This document shows, one piece after another, positions 45,771 through 54,718 of a DNA stretch of 64,000 nucleotides (positions are counted from its first letter, which is position 1; each line of letters opens with the position of its first letter). The position numbers were made by a program, and so were the translations under genes. The notes below the pieces were generated by a model. That model saw only the letters and a program-made list of their open reading frames with translations, did no database searches and was not told the origin of the DNA. This DNA comes from Planctomycetota bacterium (GTDB lineage: Bacteria; Planctomycetota; UBA11346). Location: positions 51,141 through 115,140 of the forward strand of contig JACDEI010000011.1 in assembly GCA_013816485.1 (NCBI GenBank), read 5' to 3'.

Positions 45771-45904
45771 GGGCTACAGACCACAGGCTACAGGCTACAG
45801 GCTACAGGCCACAGGATCGTGTGATGAAGTCCTGCACAGACCCGTTCAGTTGGTCATGAACTGCGATCAATCGACCGGTGGCCTGTAGCCCGTGGTTGTA
45901 GCCC
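45771..45904. repeat. Word-array palindrome (ctacagg)
   Basis: The left arm contains gggctacagaccacaggctac and two or three more ctacagg words (45771-45815), and the right arm ggcctgtagcccgtggttgtagccc (45877-45904) is its approximate complement over about 26 bases with small gaps. The 61-bp loop lies in the divergent gap between RidA and methionine aminopeptidase. A promoter for either gene must lie in or beside it. Confidence 0.7.
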
Positions 45905-45973
45905 AGCTGATTGATCTTGTAGCCCGAGACTAATGCAGAACCGCTCAGCCGCGTTAGGGTCCGCCCTCCGACC

Positions 45974-45979
45974 AAGGAG
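45974..45979 (+). promoter_or_regulatory. Ribosome binding site fixing a GTG start
   Basis: aaggag is a perfect Shine-Dalgarno match five bases upstream of the GTG at 45984, and no comparable site precedes the ATG at 45933. It therefore selects the GTG as start of the methionine aminopeptidase gene and makes the SEC-C domain N-terminal. Confidence 0.8.
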
Positions 45980-45983
45980 CGAC

Positions 45984-47003
45984 GTGTCCAAGACCGGCCC
46001 CAATGAGCCCTGCTGGTGCGGCAGTGGCAAGAAGTACAAGCGCTGCCACCAGAGCCTCGACCTGCTGAAGGACCTGCGCGGCGATGCCGGCAAGCCGTCT
46101 CCCGATGGCTTGGCTCCGGACGGCCGTCCGCTGGTGCGCGCGGGCACCGTCTCGCCCAGGCGTACGGTGCCCGTGCACATTCCGCGCCCGGATTACGCCG
46201 TCAGTGGCCGGCCACCCGGTTCTCGTTCGCGTCAGGTGGTGAAGAACGCCGACCAGATCGCGCGCATGCGCACGGCCTGCGCCGCTGCGCGCCAGGTGTT
46301 GGAGATCGCCAAACAAGCCGTGCGCCCAGGCATCACCACCGACGAGATCGACGCTATCACGCATCAGGCGTACATCGACCTGGGGGGATATCCCTCGACG
46401 CTCAACTACCACGGCTACCCGAAGTCGCTGTGCACCTCGGTGAACGAGGTCATCTGCCACGGCATCCCGGATTCACGTGCGCTTCAGGATGGCGACATCG
46501 TCAACCTTGATGTGACGATCTACCTCGACGGCATGCACGGCGATCTCTCAGAGACGGTTGGTGTCGGCACCATCGATGATCATTCGCGCAAGTTGATCGC
46601 CATCACCCACGACTGTCTGATGCGTGGCATTGGTGTGGTCAAACCCGGTGGTCGGGTGTGCGACATCGGTCGCGCGATCGAGGACCATGCCACGGCGGAA
46701 GGGTATGGCGTGGTGAAAGCCTTTGTCGGCCATGGCATCGGCGAGCAGTTCCACATGGATCCGCAGGTCCCGCACTACTTCGATCCCGGGCAAACCGCGG
46801 CGTTCATCCCAGGCATGGTTTTCACCATCGAGCCGATGATCAACCTGGGCGACTGGCGTCACGTGATGTGGGACGATCGCTGGACCGCAGTGACCATTGA
46901 TCGCAATCGCTCGGCGCAGTTCGAGCACACCATCCTGGTGACCGAAAAAGGCGTCGAAGTGCTGACGCTGCCGCGCGGTGTCGAGCAGCCGTTCGCGCAT
47001 TAG
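45984..47003 (+). CDS. map: Methionine aminopeptidase type I with N-terminal SEC-C zinc motif
   Basis: About 339 residues starting with GTG at 45984. Residues 6-20 (NEPCWCGSGKKYKRCH) form a SEC-C zinc-binding motif as in SecA tails and in some bacterial and eukaryotic-type MAPs. After a linker, the pita-bread domain carries the five metal ligands: NLDVTIYLDG (Asp), HGDLSETVGV (Asp), AFVGHGIGEQFH (His), MVFTIEPMI (Glu) and SAQFEHTILV (Glu). It removes N-terminal methionine from nascent proteins, and the SEC-C tail may tie it to ribosomes. Length is greater than E. coli Map (264) because of the N-terminal part. It is preceded by the word palindrome and followed by a region of clustered hairpins. 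Confidence 0.95.
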   Translation: MSKTGPNEPCWCGSGKKYKRCHQSLDLLKDLRGDAGKPSPDGLAPDGRPLVRAGTVSPRRTVPVHIPRPDYAVSGRPPGSRSRQVVKNADQIARMRTACAAARQVLEIAKQAVRPGITTDEIDAITHQAYIDLGGYPSTLNYHGYPKSLCTSVNEVICHGIPDSRALQDGDIVNLDVTIYLDGMHGDLSETVGVGTIDDHSRKLIAITHDCLMRGIGVVKPGGRVCDIGRAIEDHATAEGYGVVKAFVGHGIGEQFHMDPQVPHYFDPGQTAAFIPGMVFTIEPMINLGDWRHVMWDDRWTAVTIDRNRSAQFEHTILVTEKGVEVLTLPRGVEQPFAH

Positions 47004-47060
47004 CTGCGCGTGCGCGTCAGTCCGACTTCGCCGCTGCGCTGCTCGCATGCTGCGCATGTC

Positions 47061-47221
47061 GCTGCTTCGCAGCGATCGTCCTGACACGACCCCGGCATTG
47101 CCGGGGCATCCCGCTGCGCGGGATCACGCTTGTCCCCGCTCGCGCGCGCAGGCGCGCTCGGGCGATTGTTGTTCGCGGGACTTTGTCCCGCTACGCCCTA
47201 CCAGGGCCTCGCCGGCCCTGG
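47061..47221. repeat. Cluster of short GC-rich hairpins
   Basis: Five compact palindromes occur in series: gctgcttcgcagc (47061-47073), ccccggcattgccgggg (47090-47106), atcccgctgcgcgggat (47108-47124), gcgggactttgtcccgc (47175-47191) and ccagggcctcgccggccctg (47201-47220). The cluster looks like a repetitive palindromic element array at the 3' side of the map gene. It could slow RNA decay or stop transcription, or be a landing region for the island to its right. Confidence 0.65.
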
Positions 47222-47225
47222 ACCC

Positions 47226-47269
47226 GCACTTTTGCACTTTTGCACGCCGCACGCCACGCGCCGCACGCC
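47226..47269. repeat. Tandem word array (gcactttt, gcacgcc)
   Basis: A one-sided array of words, gcactttt twice and then gcacgcc/gcacgccacgc variants, with no complementary arm on the opposite side. It joins the hairpin cluster to the AT-richer island that starts near 47300. Similar one-armed arrays are at 59964 and 63689. Confidence 0.55.
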
Positions 47270-47464
47270 AAATTATGGAAGGACAGGCGCATAGTGGCGC
47301 AGTCAATTTGTGTATGTCCTGAATGGTTGCCGCACCTTTATTATCGCGTCCTTTACGGCCGCATTGGCGGAGGGGGAGGGGCGTCTTTTATTGGCTATTG
47401 GCTGACAATCAATTGAGTCAACGCTTGATATACAGTTCCGATTACGAGAAATGTAAACGTGCTT

Positions 47465-48630
47465 ATGCCAACCGCATCCTGGCCCTCCGATCGTTTTGCT
47501 ACCTGCCTCTGCAGCGTCGGCAGCAGGAGCCGCAACGGCAAACGTCCCGTCGGAATCTCTGCCTGGGCGCTGCTCTGCCTGCTGTTGTACGTATGTCCGG
47601 CCCTGATGGCAGAGACGACCAAACCAGACGAAGTTCCTGCATCCATTCGTGATTTCGGCCTACGGAAATCCACCTCCATCATCACGGGATATTGCATCTG
47701 TGATCTGAAGGCGTTGCCGCGGCCTTTCACCGTCGAGCGCCGCGGTCTCGACATCCTCATCAATCAACACCTGTTCAGTCGTGGTCGGGAATGGCCACCG
47801 TTCTCGTACGCCGTGGAGGTCGACCCGGGTGATCCACCGCCCGGTTCGTCGCCACTCGATCCGGTTGCTCCAGGTCAGGATCCACGCTCCGGATACTGGT
47901 CCCGCAAGGCGCGGTTCCTGCTCGGCCATCACAAAACTGACGAAGCGACAGAATTAATGGTGGAGATCATCCGGAAGACCGGGATTTTCTTCCAGGTCGA
48001 GCACGATAAGCGACTGGGAAGATCCTGCTGACCGACAAGGACGGCAAGAAGACCAGGACCAGTCTCCACGTCGCTGGGCCGACGCTCAGCGAACACGTCG
48101 CAAGCTCCAAGCAGGCCAATGAAGACAAGGATGCGATCCTGAAGCAGGCCGATGAGGAGATGAACGATATTGTCCGGTGGCTGGAAACCGGCGGTTTACT
48201 CAGTTGGGTGACTGGCGGTGGATGGGACTACGCCCTGCCACCGGAGGCGGCAGAACGATTCGATCGTGCTGTCGGAGATCTGCGAACGCCCGAGCACATC
48301 GTCTTCCGCATCCGCCAGGAGAAATTGTTCCCTCACGACGACGAGGAAATAGCCGACGAATTGAAGCGACTCTTCGCCAACGGATCCTATTTCGAGGTCT
48401 ATCGAACGAGCAGGCAGAGCATCCCTCCGCCATCGCTCACATCTGCGACGCAGGCCTCAGAGAAGCCCGCACCACCTCCCAGCGCCACACCAGCTATCCC
48501 CACAACTCCCGGGCAAGGCAACCCATCGCCGATAACACCCGCAATCCCACGATGGGGCTGGCTGCTCGGCCTGCTGATTGTCGTCATTGCAACCACGCTT
48601 GTCGTTCATCTCCGCAAACGAACCCAGTGA
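47465..48630 (+). pseudogene. Secreted/membrane protein gene with a frameshift, unknown family
   Basis: Two open frames are joined by a one-base defect. The first (start ATG 47465 or GTG 47459) has a long N-terminus, a hydrophobic segment (ISAWALLCLLLYVCPALMA) and about 120 following residues with the KTGIFFQVEHDK ending at 48006; it then hits a TGA at 48029. The second, one frame over, reads ATGKILLTDKDGKKTRTSL from about 48010 and continues to 48630 with NDIVRWLETGGLLSWVTGGG, a Pro/Ser/Thr-rich linker (PAPPPSATPAIPTTPGQGN) and a C-terminal membrane helix (WLLGLLIVVIATTLVV). Inserting one base at about 48010 restores a roughly 390-residue protein. It may be a recent loss or an assembly error. 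No family recognised. Composition is lower in GC than the core genes. Confidence 0.6.
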
Positions 48631-48641
48631 CAGGAACACCC

Positions 48642-49874
48642 ATGCATCCACTTCTCCGTTCACTCATCTTCGTCATCTCGCTGCTGATGCCCCTGCCTGT
48701 TTCGACACTGGCGGCAGCCGCCATCTGTGAAAGCCCGTACTCGCAGCGGTTCACCACCTGGGATCCGTATCTGCACCATGCCAATTTCGGAGGCAACTCC
48801 TTCACCAGCATCCGCCGCAACGTCACAGGGCCGAATACCCAGAGCTACATCCTGGACCGCCGGCACACGTCGTAGAATGGACGAATGACCAGATCCCGGT
48901 TCAATCGTTTCGCTGGCCAAGCCGGCATCGCGCTCCTGAACACCCACGCCTACTATGATGCCAATTTCAATTTCATCGCCAACGTCGTACTCGTCACGCC
49001 GACCCGGCAGCAAGCCGACCAGTTTCTGACGGACGGTCCTGGCAGCACCAATCTGTTCGTCGATTACGACATGTTCCATGCCGAGTATATCGTAGGAGCT
49101 GAATACGCCTGGTTCTCGGCAAATTGGCGGGCGACGTTCAATACTTGGCGCACACTCGTCGTCATCTCCGCCTGCGAGAGCGCCCAGACTTTCACCCAGT
49201 TCGGTGGTCGTTCCCAGATCGGCTTCGATGCCTGTATCGGATCGGTGACCGTCGGAAATTTCCTGAACAAGCTTTTCCGCCGTATGAATGGGATCAAACC
49301 AAATGGATCACAGCAAGGAACCAGGCGCTCACTAGCTGAGGCCTTCGCCCTTGGCGGCTTCAACGCGGGAAAGGAGGGAAACCTGCTCATCGGTGGGGAC
49401 CTGAACACCAATCTATGTCCATCTGTCGCTCATCCGGCAGTTTTGGGATCGTCGCCATCGACCAACGACAATGTCTACCCGCTTGGCGCGGATGCTCCGC
49501 CCCCCTCGCAAAACGGACTCATCACCGGACACGTCAAATTCGATTCGCTCATGGATCGCTCCGTACCTGCCGATTCGGTCTTGACCTACAACATCCGCTC
49601 CGGGAAGGCGGCGATCGAGAACATCCGATGGAACGGTAACAGCCAGATCGACTTCGATTATCGCATCGATCAGTATGGATACGGCTATGGCGGAGACAAT
49701 TCATTCGAGGTCGAGATGACCGTTATGGCATCCCAGGCCCAATCATTCGGCGGTGGAGATCACAAGCTCGATGGCGGCGATATCCAGGACGACAGGACCG
49801 GAACCGCCGTCTACGGCGTAGCGCCTAATGGCGATTCCGGATCCGACGACTTCATCTGGGTTTTCCGTCGGTAA
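48642..49874 (+). pseudogene. Secreted caspase-like (clan CD) protein interrupted by an in-frame TAG
   Basis: A frame of about 410 codons runs from ATG 48642, 11 bp after the preceding gene and behind a caggaa ribosome site, with a signal peptide (LLRSLIFVISLLMPLPVSTLA). It is broken by a single TAG at 48873-48875 in the same frame; 329 codons follow from 48885, whose own ATG has no good ribosome site. After the stop the sequence shows a probable clan CD dyad: LLNTHAYYD (His) and LVVISACESAQTF (Cys), the arrangement of caspase/gingipain/CHAT peptidases. The C-terminal 150 residues are a beta-rich region (FGGGDHKLDGGDIQD). One amber codon thus separates signal and catalytic parts. Nonsense mutation, assembly error or amber suppression are all possible. 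Confidence 0.6.
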
Positions 49875-49967
49875 TCGGCAGGCAGTCAGGACATACGCAT
49901 ATTGACGAACTCAATGTGCGTATCCTTTATTGCCTTCACCGCGCCAGCGACTGCCACATGCACAACA

Positions 49968-51575
49968 TCAGCGTGCGGTGCTCGCCGGTTTCTCCGTCGG
50001 TATTGGAACGGCCAAGCGGGTCAGCAACGCACGCGCCTCTTTTGCAGCCAACGTGTCGGCGAACTCACGCATCACTGCGGTGCCAGCTCCGTGGATCTCC
50101 TGCAAGCGTTTGCTGTTGGTGCTGGCGAAACGCTGATCGTCGGCACGGCGTTGGGCGCCCTCGACCGCGACCAGCGCCCCGTCGAGTTGGATCAGACGAT
50201 CAAGCGCGGTCCACGCCGACACTTCGCGTTTGAGCTCCTTGGCTTTCAACCGTTCACGCGCGCTGTCGGCAGCACTCATACCATCGAAGCGGCGTGCCAC
50301 GGCTTGGTAGGCGGCCAGCGCACTGGGTGGATGGGTGGTTTCCAGACGCTTGGCTTGGATCAGGCGCTCACCGCTGAGTTGGTCGAGTACAGCGAGGATG
50401 CGCGTCGCCTCGGCGGCCTCGTCTGCCTCGTCTGCCTTGCCGTTGGTAGTGGCGAGACGGCGCAATTCCTCGATCACCGGTTTGCTGCCGCTGTTCGCGG
50501 CCAAACGTTTCACCTGGGTGGCGAGCAGCGTCGATTCTAGGCCGTCGATCACCGGCGGACGGCGTTTGGCGCTCCAGGCCTCGACCGTGCCCGGCAGCAG
50601 GCGTGCCCAGTCCTTCACTGCGACGGTGTGGCAGTACTCCTGCCATTTGCGCGCGTAGTCCGCGCTCGGGAACCAGGAGGCGTCGCGCGCATCGCCTGGG
50701 AATTCCGCGAACGGCGCGATCTCCAGCAGGCGTTTCACATCGGTTGGCTGTTCCCACTTCCAATTGCCGGCACCGTCGGGAATGCGTTTGCCGGCGACAT
50801 GCTGGCCGAGCCAGCCGTCGGCTTCGGCGAGTTCCAGCAGTTTCACCGGCGCGACGGTGGCATCGCCATCGGCGGGCACGCGCAGGTAGAAGACATTCTT
50901 GAGGAAGGCCATCATGATCTCGAAGGTTGGCTCGTTGGGCCAGTGTGGGCCGTCGGCTTCGATCAGCATGTGCATCAACGCACCGTGTTCGCGGCGCAAC
51001 CGGCGCACGGTCTCCAATTGGTTCTGAAAATAAGAATGATCGGCCTCGCCCGACACCACCATGCCGGGGATGCGATAGAGTTGCGGCAAAGAGAACTGCT
51101 CGCCGAAAGCCGATTTCATCGCCACCCAACCGGCGATGCGCGTCGGCACCAAGGCGGCGAAGCGACCCATGTCGTGTGTTGAGTTCGAGTGGCCGAAGAC
51201 GAATAGCGGCGCGTGGGCGACCTCGGGATGTGCGCTGCGCATGGCGAGCATCTGGAGCGTGGCGAGCATCGGCGCAGCGTCCTTGTCCGGCAGGCGCTCC
51301 TCCGACAGCACGATGCCGCAGTGCAGGTCGCGTCCCAGTTCGCGGATCTGCGCGCCGCCAGCAAAGCCAGCGAAACTACCGTAGCTGGTGAAGAGGAAGA
51401 GCGCGCGGATGCGCTTCACGCCGTCCGGTACCCACAAGTGGTAGGCTGATGGCCGACCGTCGCTGCCGGCGACTGTGATGGTGGCGTTCCATTGCTCACC
51501 CGCCGCCAAGCGGGTGGACAGGGTGAGCAGCACAACCAGCACAACCAGCACAACGAGCAACTGCGCGGTACGCAT
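49968..51575 (-). CDS. Secreted alpha/beta-hydrolase-like protein
   Basis: About 535 residues from MRTAQLLVVLVVLVVLL (signal peptide), the start favoured over a long open stretch upstream that overlaps the SUMF1 gene. The nucleophile elbow is FVFGHSNSTHDMGRFA with Ser130. The likely acid/base His is in EADGPHWPNEP (His211). An insert follows, then two coiled-coil or helical repeats (LATTNGKADEADEAAEATRIL, about 430-450) to the C-terminus. The N-terminal TTLV-like repeats in the signal come from a tandem 9-bp word in the DNA (51529-51555). It resembles secreted esterase-like proteins of PVC bacteria; the natural substrate is unknown. It follows the SUMF1 gene by 24 bp. Confidence 0.8.
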   Translation of the reverse strand: MRTAQLLVVLVVLVVLLTLSTRLAAGEQWNATITVAGSDGRPSAYHLWVPDGVKRIRALFLFTSYGSFAGFAGGAQIRELGRDLHCGIVLSEERLPDKDAAPMLATLQMLAMRSAHPEVAHAPLFVFGHSNSTHDMGRFAALVPTRIAGWVAMKSAFGEQFSLPQLYRIPGMVVSGEADHSYFQNQLETVRRLRREHGALMHMLIEADGPHWPNEPTFEIMMAFLKNVFYLRVPADGDATVAPVKLLELAEADGWLGQHVAGKRIPDGAGNWKWEQPTDVKRLLEIAPFAEFPGDARDASWFPSADYARKWQEYCHTVAVKDWARLLPGTVEAWSAKRRPPVIDGLESTLLATQVKRLAANSGSKPVIEELRRLATTNGKADEADEAAEATRILAVLDQLSGERLIQAKRLETTHPPSALAAYQAVARRFDGMSAADSARERLKAKELKREVSAWTALDRLIQLDGALVAVEGAQRRADDQRFASTNSKRLQEIHGAGTAVMREFADTLAAKEARALLTRLAVPIPTEKPASTAR

Positions 51576-51598
51576 GGCTTGTCCTCGTGATGACGACG

Positions 51599-52312
51599 TC
51601 AATCGGTCAGGTCCAGCGCCAAGCGCAAACCGCGACGTTCGTGGTGGAAGCCGGCGGGATAAGACAGGCGATCGTCGGGCGGACACCACACGGGGTAGAG
51701 ATTGCACGAACCGCCACGCATCACGCGTTGACCGTCCGGCAGGATGTCGGCGCACCATTCCCAGGCATTGCCGTGCATGCCGCGTAGACCCCAGGCGTTC
51801 GCCGGGCAGGCGTCCGCCGGCGCCAAGGCGCGAGCGTGGACGTAGGTCTCGCGCGCACCATCGAACGAACCCGCACGTGAACCGGCGTGGCAGGCATACG
51901 CCCACTCATCCTCGCTCGGCAGACGGTAGGTGCGGCCATGACGCAGCGACAGACGCCGGATGAATTCCTGGCAGTCGTCCCAGCTCACCCATTCCACCGG
52001 CAGGTGGTCGCCGCGCTCGCGGCTGGGATTGTGCGCCATCACGGTGTTCCAGGTTGCCTGGGTGACTTCGCTGCGACCGAGGAGAACGCTGCGTGCGATG
52101 CTCAACATCCGGCCATCGGCGGTGGTGATGCTGCCGCGCGGGATCAGCAGCAGGTCGACGCCATCGCTCTCCTGCACCAGCGGCAAGGCCGCGAAACGCT
52201 GGTGTTCCGCCGTGTTCGCGTGCAGGCTCGTGGTCAACCACAACCCGATGAACGTCGCCGACATCAGCGCCGGCAGCAGGATGAACCACGGATCGATCCG
52301 CGCGAGGCTCAC
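51599..52312 (-). CDS. Membrane-anchored SUMF1/FGE-sulfatase-domain protein
   Basis: About 237 residues. The GTG start at 52312 overlaps the TGA of the upstream gene (GTGA) and is preceded by a strong ggagg ribosome site. A membrane anchor (WFILLPALMSATFIGLWL, about 9-26) comes first. The SUMF1 domain then shows LLLIPRGSITTADGRM, LGRSEVTQATWNTVMAHNP, LPVEWVSWDDCQEFIRRLS, YRLPSEDEWAYACHAGS, MHGNAWEWCADILPDGQ and MRGGSCNLYPVWCPPDDR. In FGE two cysteines bind copper; here Cys residues near the C-terminus (CNLYPVWC) are in a suggestive but not diagnostic place. It is translationally coupled to the propeller-like gene upstream and followed by the hydrolase gene. Confidence 0.87.
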   Translation of the reverse strand: MSLARIDPWFILLPALMSATFIGLWLTTSLHANTAEHQRFAALPLVQESDGVDLLLIPRGSITTADGRMLSIARSVLLGRSEVTQATWNTVMAHNPSRERGDHLPVEWVSWDDCQEFIRRLSLRHGRTYRLPSEDEWAYACHAGSRAGSFDGARETYVHARALAPADACPANAWGLRGMHGNAWEWCADILPDGQRVMRGGSCNLYPVWCPPDDRLSYPAGFHHERRGLRLALDLTD

Positions 52313-54285
52313 GGGACCTCCGCTCCGGAAATCAGGAACGGATATCCTGGGACGGTGGTGAAGCCGGCACATTCAAACGCCGCATCACCTTTCGCGCCGA
52401 GTCCGCCGTAGAGCTTGTCGCCCCAACTGTCGATCGGTGCGGTGAGGTAGTTGATGAGCTTGCGGCCCTTGAAGTCAGCGATGCAGACAAACTTGCCACC
52501 GCGGTAGTCGCCGGCCTCCACCGCCACCGGATCAGTGAAACGCGGATCCTCCAAGGTGCGCGTGACGGCCGGAGTGTTGGCGATGCGCACCCACGAGATC
52601 CGCCGGTCGCCACGACTGACCACTACCACCTGGTTGTTCGGCTTCACCTGACGCGCGCCGTAACACAGCCCGACCGGATTGCGGCCCACCGCCACCATGC
52701 CCAGTGGTGTGATCGCGCCGGGTTTCGCCGCCGCCGATGCGAGCTGGCCGACCTCGATCACCACTAGCCGGCCATCGAGCGTGGCGATCATCGCCTTGGT
52801 GGCGAAGCTTGGATCGTCACCGCTGGGGAAGCCGGTGGCGAGCGCGGTCGGTTGCGGGATCTTCAGCGTATGGACCACCACCGGCATGGCTTTCGGTGCA
52901 TGGTCGAAGGTGAACGGCCACTGGTCCGGGGCATCGCCACGTTTGGTGGTGAGATCGTAATTCTGCTGGCTGCCAAGGTACATGCTGCGCAACCAGGTGA
53001 AGAACGGCGCGAGGTCGACGAACACCGCCTTGTTCTCGGCCCGTGAGGCGACCAGCACGTAACCGCAGCGCGGCAGGGTCATCGCAACATTGCGGGTGGT
53101 GCCTTGTGCGCCTTTGGCCCAGCGTTCGCGCACCTCGGGCTTCGACAGGTCGAAGGCATCCGCCGGGAGATCACCCGAGACCCCATCGGACGACACCGTG
53201 TCGGTGGTCGCGGAGATGGCGCTCGGCGTGGCGATCGGCAGGTCGACGAAGCCGAGCAGCTTCATGCGGGTGAAGAACGCGGTGCTGGGGATGAGCATCA
53301 ACTGATGATCGCGGTTGCTGCCGAGCGCGATCACCGCCAGTTGGCCTTTGAGCGCGGAGACATCCCACACCGCCACCAGCGCCATCTCATTCCCAGGCGT
53401 AACGGCGACGGCGGTGGGGACCTTGCCCGCCGGCAACTGCACGGTGAGGAAAGGGTGTTCGCCGTTGTTGCCGGTACCGCTCATGGTGATCAGGCCACTG
53501 CGGAAGGCGATGATCGCGTAATTGGCCCAGGCGCAGCGTCCACGTGCGATCGCGGTCGGCGTACGGTTGGGATCTTTGCCGAAGGCGCTGAGGACCGCCT
53601 GGCTGCGCAGCGCCGGATCCGGGCTGCCGCTCCACCACTGGCCGCCGTCCTTCTCGCCGATGCCCGGGCGCATGATGTAATCGTGCCAGAACTGCTTGCC
53701 GCCGTGATTCTCGTGCACCGTCCAGCAGAACGACACCTTGTCCATGCCGGTGGCGTTCGGCTGTTCAGGCAGGTAGATCACCTGGCCGCCATGGCCGGTC
53801 CAGTCGACGCCGTTTTTAGTTGGCTCCTTCCAGATGTAGCGGCCGTTGGCGTTGCGCGGCGCGTCGAGCGGGAAGCCGTCGATCGTCCCTGGGTCCTTCG
53901 CCGCCGTGGTCTGCTTGCCTGCCTTGTCCTTGTTCTCTTTCGGCTCTTTCGGCTCTTTCTGTTCTTTCGGCTCTTTCTGTTCTTTCGGCTCTTTGGGTTC
54001 TTTCGCCGGTTTCTTCGCCGATGGATGGAAGAAGTCGTAGTCCGGGCCCAGGCGGTGATCGAGGTCCTTGGCCTCCATGCTCGCGGCCATGCGCACATAG
54101 GCGGCGCGCACCAGCTTGCCCTTCTTATCGAACAGGCGCGCGTCCCACGCCGCCGCGGAGGTCGGGTCTGCCTCGCCATCGGCTGCCGGCGGCAGCGCCA
54201 ACGGATCGTCGGCCTCCCCCGCATGGGCGAGACCGGTGAGGAAACTGGCCAGCAGGAGCGCCAGGAGCCTGGGCAGACGGGTCAT
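52309..54285 (-). CDS. Secreted beta-propeller-like protein with KEP-rich linker
   Basis: A 658-residue protein starting MTRLPRLLALLLASFLTGLAHAG (signal peptide). A low-complexity KEPKEPKEQKEPKEQ linker (about 95-120) separates a short N-terminal region from a large domain of repeating strands (APRNANGRYIWKE, VIYLPEQPNATGMDKVSF, AVAVTPGNEMALVAVWDVS, NVAMTLPRCGYVLVASRAENKAVF, MAVGRNPVGLCYGARQ-like segments) suggestive of a six- or seven-bladed propeller. No catalytic motif is evident. It heads the operon with the SUMF1 and hydrolase genes. The linker DNA is a tandem array of ggctcttt-type words (53937-54005), so its length may vary between strains. Confidence 0.65.
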   Translation of the reverse strand: MTRLPRLLALLLASFLTGLAHAGEADDPLALPPAADGEADPTSAAAWDARLFDKKGKLVRAAYVRMAASMEAKDLDHRLGPDYDFFHPSAKKPAKEPKEPKEQKEPKEQKEPKEPKENKDKAGKQTTAAKDPGTIDGFPLDAPRNANGRYIWKEPTKNGVDWTGHGGQVIYLPEQPNATGMDKVSFCWTVHENHGGKQFWHDYIMRPGIGEKDGGQWWSGSPDPALRSQAVLSAFGKDPNRTPTAIARGRCAWANYAIIAFRSGLITMSGTGNNGEHPFLTVQLPAGKVPTAVAVTPGNEMALVAVWDVSALKGQLAVIALGSNRDHQLMLIPSTAFFTRMKLLGFVDLPIATPSAISATTDTVSSDGVSGDLPADAFDLSKPEVRERWAKGAQGTTRNVAMTLPRCGYVLVASRAENKAVFVDLAPFFTWLRSMYLGSQQNYDLTTKRGDAPDQWPFTFDHAPKAMPVVVHTLKIPQPTALATGFPSGDDPSFATKAMIATLDGRLVVIEVGQLASAAAKPGAITPLGMVAVGRNPVGLCYGARQVKPNNQVVVVSRGDRRISWVRIANTPAVTRTLEDPRFTDPVAVEAGDYRGGKFVCIADFKGRKLINYLTAPIDSWGDKLYGGLGAKGDAAFECAGFTTVPGYPFLISGAEVP

Positions 54286-54481
54286 GCCGGTAGATGGGTT
54301 GGAGGTCCTGGTGCATGTGCGCTCTCCTGGGCATCAGTTCACTAGGCGACTGAAGCGACCCGGCAGGGTGCATGGCGACCATGGCGGCAGAACCAGGCCC
54401 AATTTACTGCGCGGTGTCGGGTTTCCCACGCCGAGGCCCACGGCGGTTGACCTCTGCCAGCCAGCGCAACGATCCCCGCCC

Positions 54482-54682
54482 ATGACTACTCCGCCTGACA
54501 GCGATCTGCTGCTCGAATCGCTGAACGATGAGCTGCGTGCCCAGATGTCCGCTCTCAATGAACTGCACCACCCGGTCTACACCGCTGGTCCGAAGCGCAT
54601 CGCGGAACTGGAAAGCCGTATCGCCGAACTGCGGGCGGCGATCGTCACCCGCCGTCGCGACCTGGCGCCGGCGCACGCCTGA
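54482..54682 (+). CDS. Small coiled-coil protein
   Basis: A 66-residue acidic-then-basic protein, helical throughout (SDLLLESLNDELRAQMSALNEL, then RIAELESRIAELRAAIVTRRRDL), with a Leu/Ala heptad pattern in the second half. It lies 36 bp upstream of thiL on the same strand. No clear ribosome site precedes the ATG, and the family is not recognised. Its composition and position before thiL make it plausible but not certain. Confidence 0.5.
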   Translation: MTTPPDSDLLLESLNDELRAQMSALNELHHPVYTAGPKRIAELESRIAELRAAIVTRRRDLAPAHA

Positions 54683-54718
54683 GCGCCGCGGGCCCAAGCG
54701 ACCCCGGGGTGAAAACCT

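Noticed and set aside
47402..47433. Promoter before the 47465 gene (ctgaca ... gatata)
   Set aside because: The spacing between the two hexamers is 19 bp and the -10-like hexamer is poor, so it is no better than chance in AT-richer sequence.
53104..54345. 413-residue plus-strand frame opposite the propeller-like gene
   Set aside because: Shadow of the minus-strand gene; the protein is Arg-rich and the end is a poly-LFRLF artefact of the KEP linker DNA.
54683..54718. TPP riboswitch before thiL
   Set aside because: The gap is only 36 bp and there is no CTGAGA-type thi-box.
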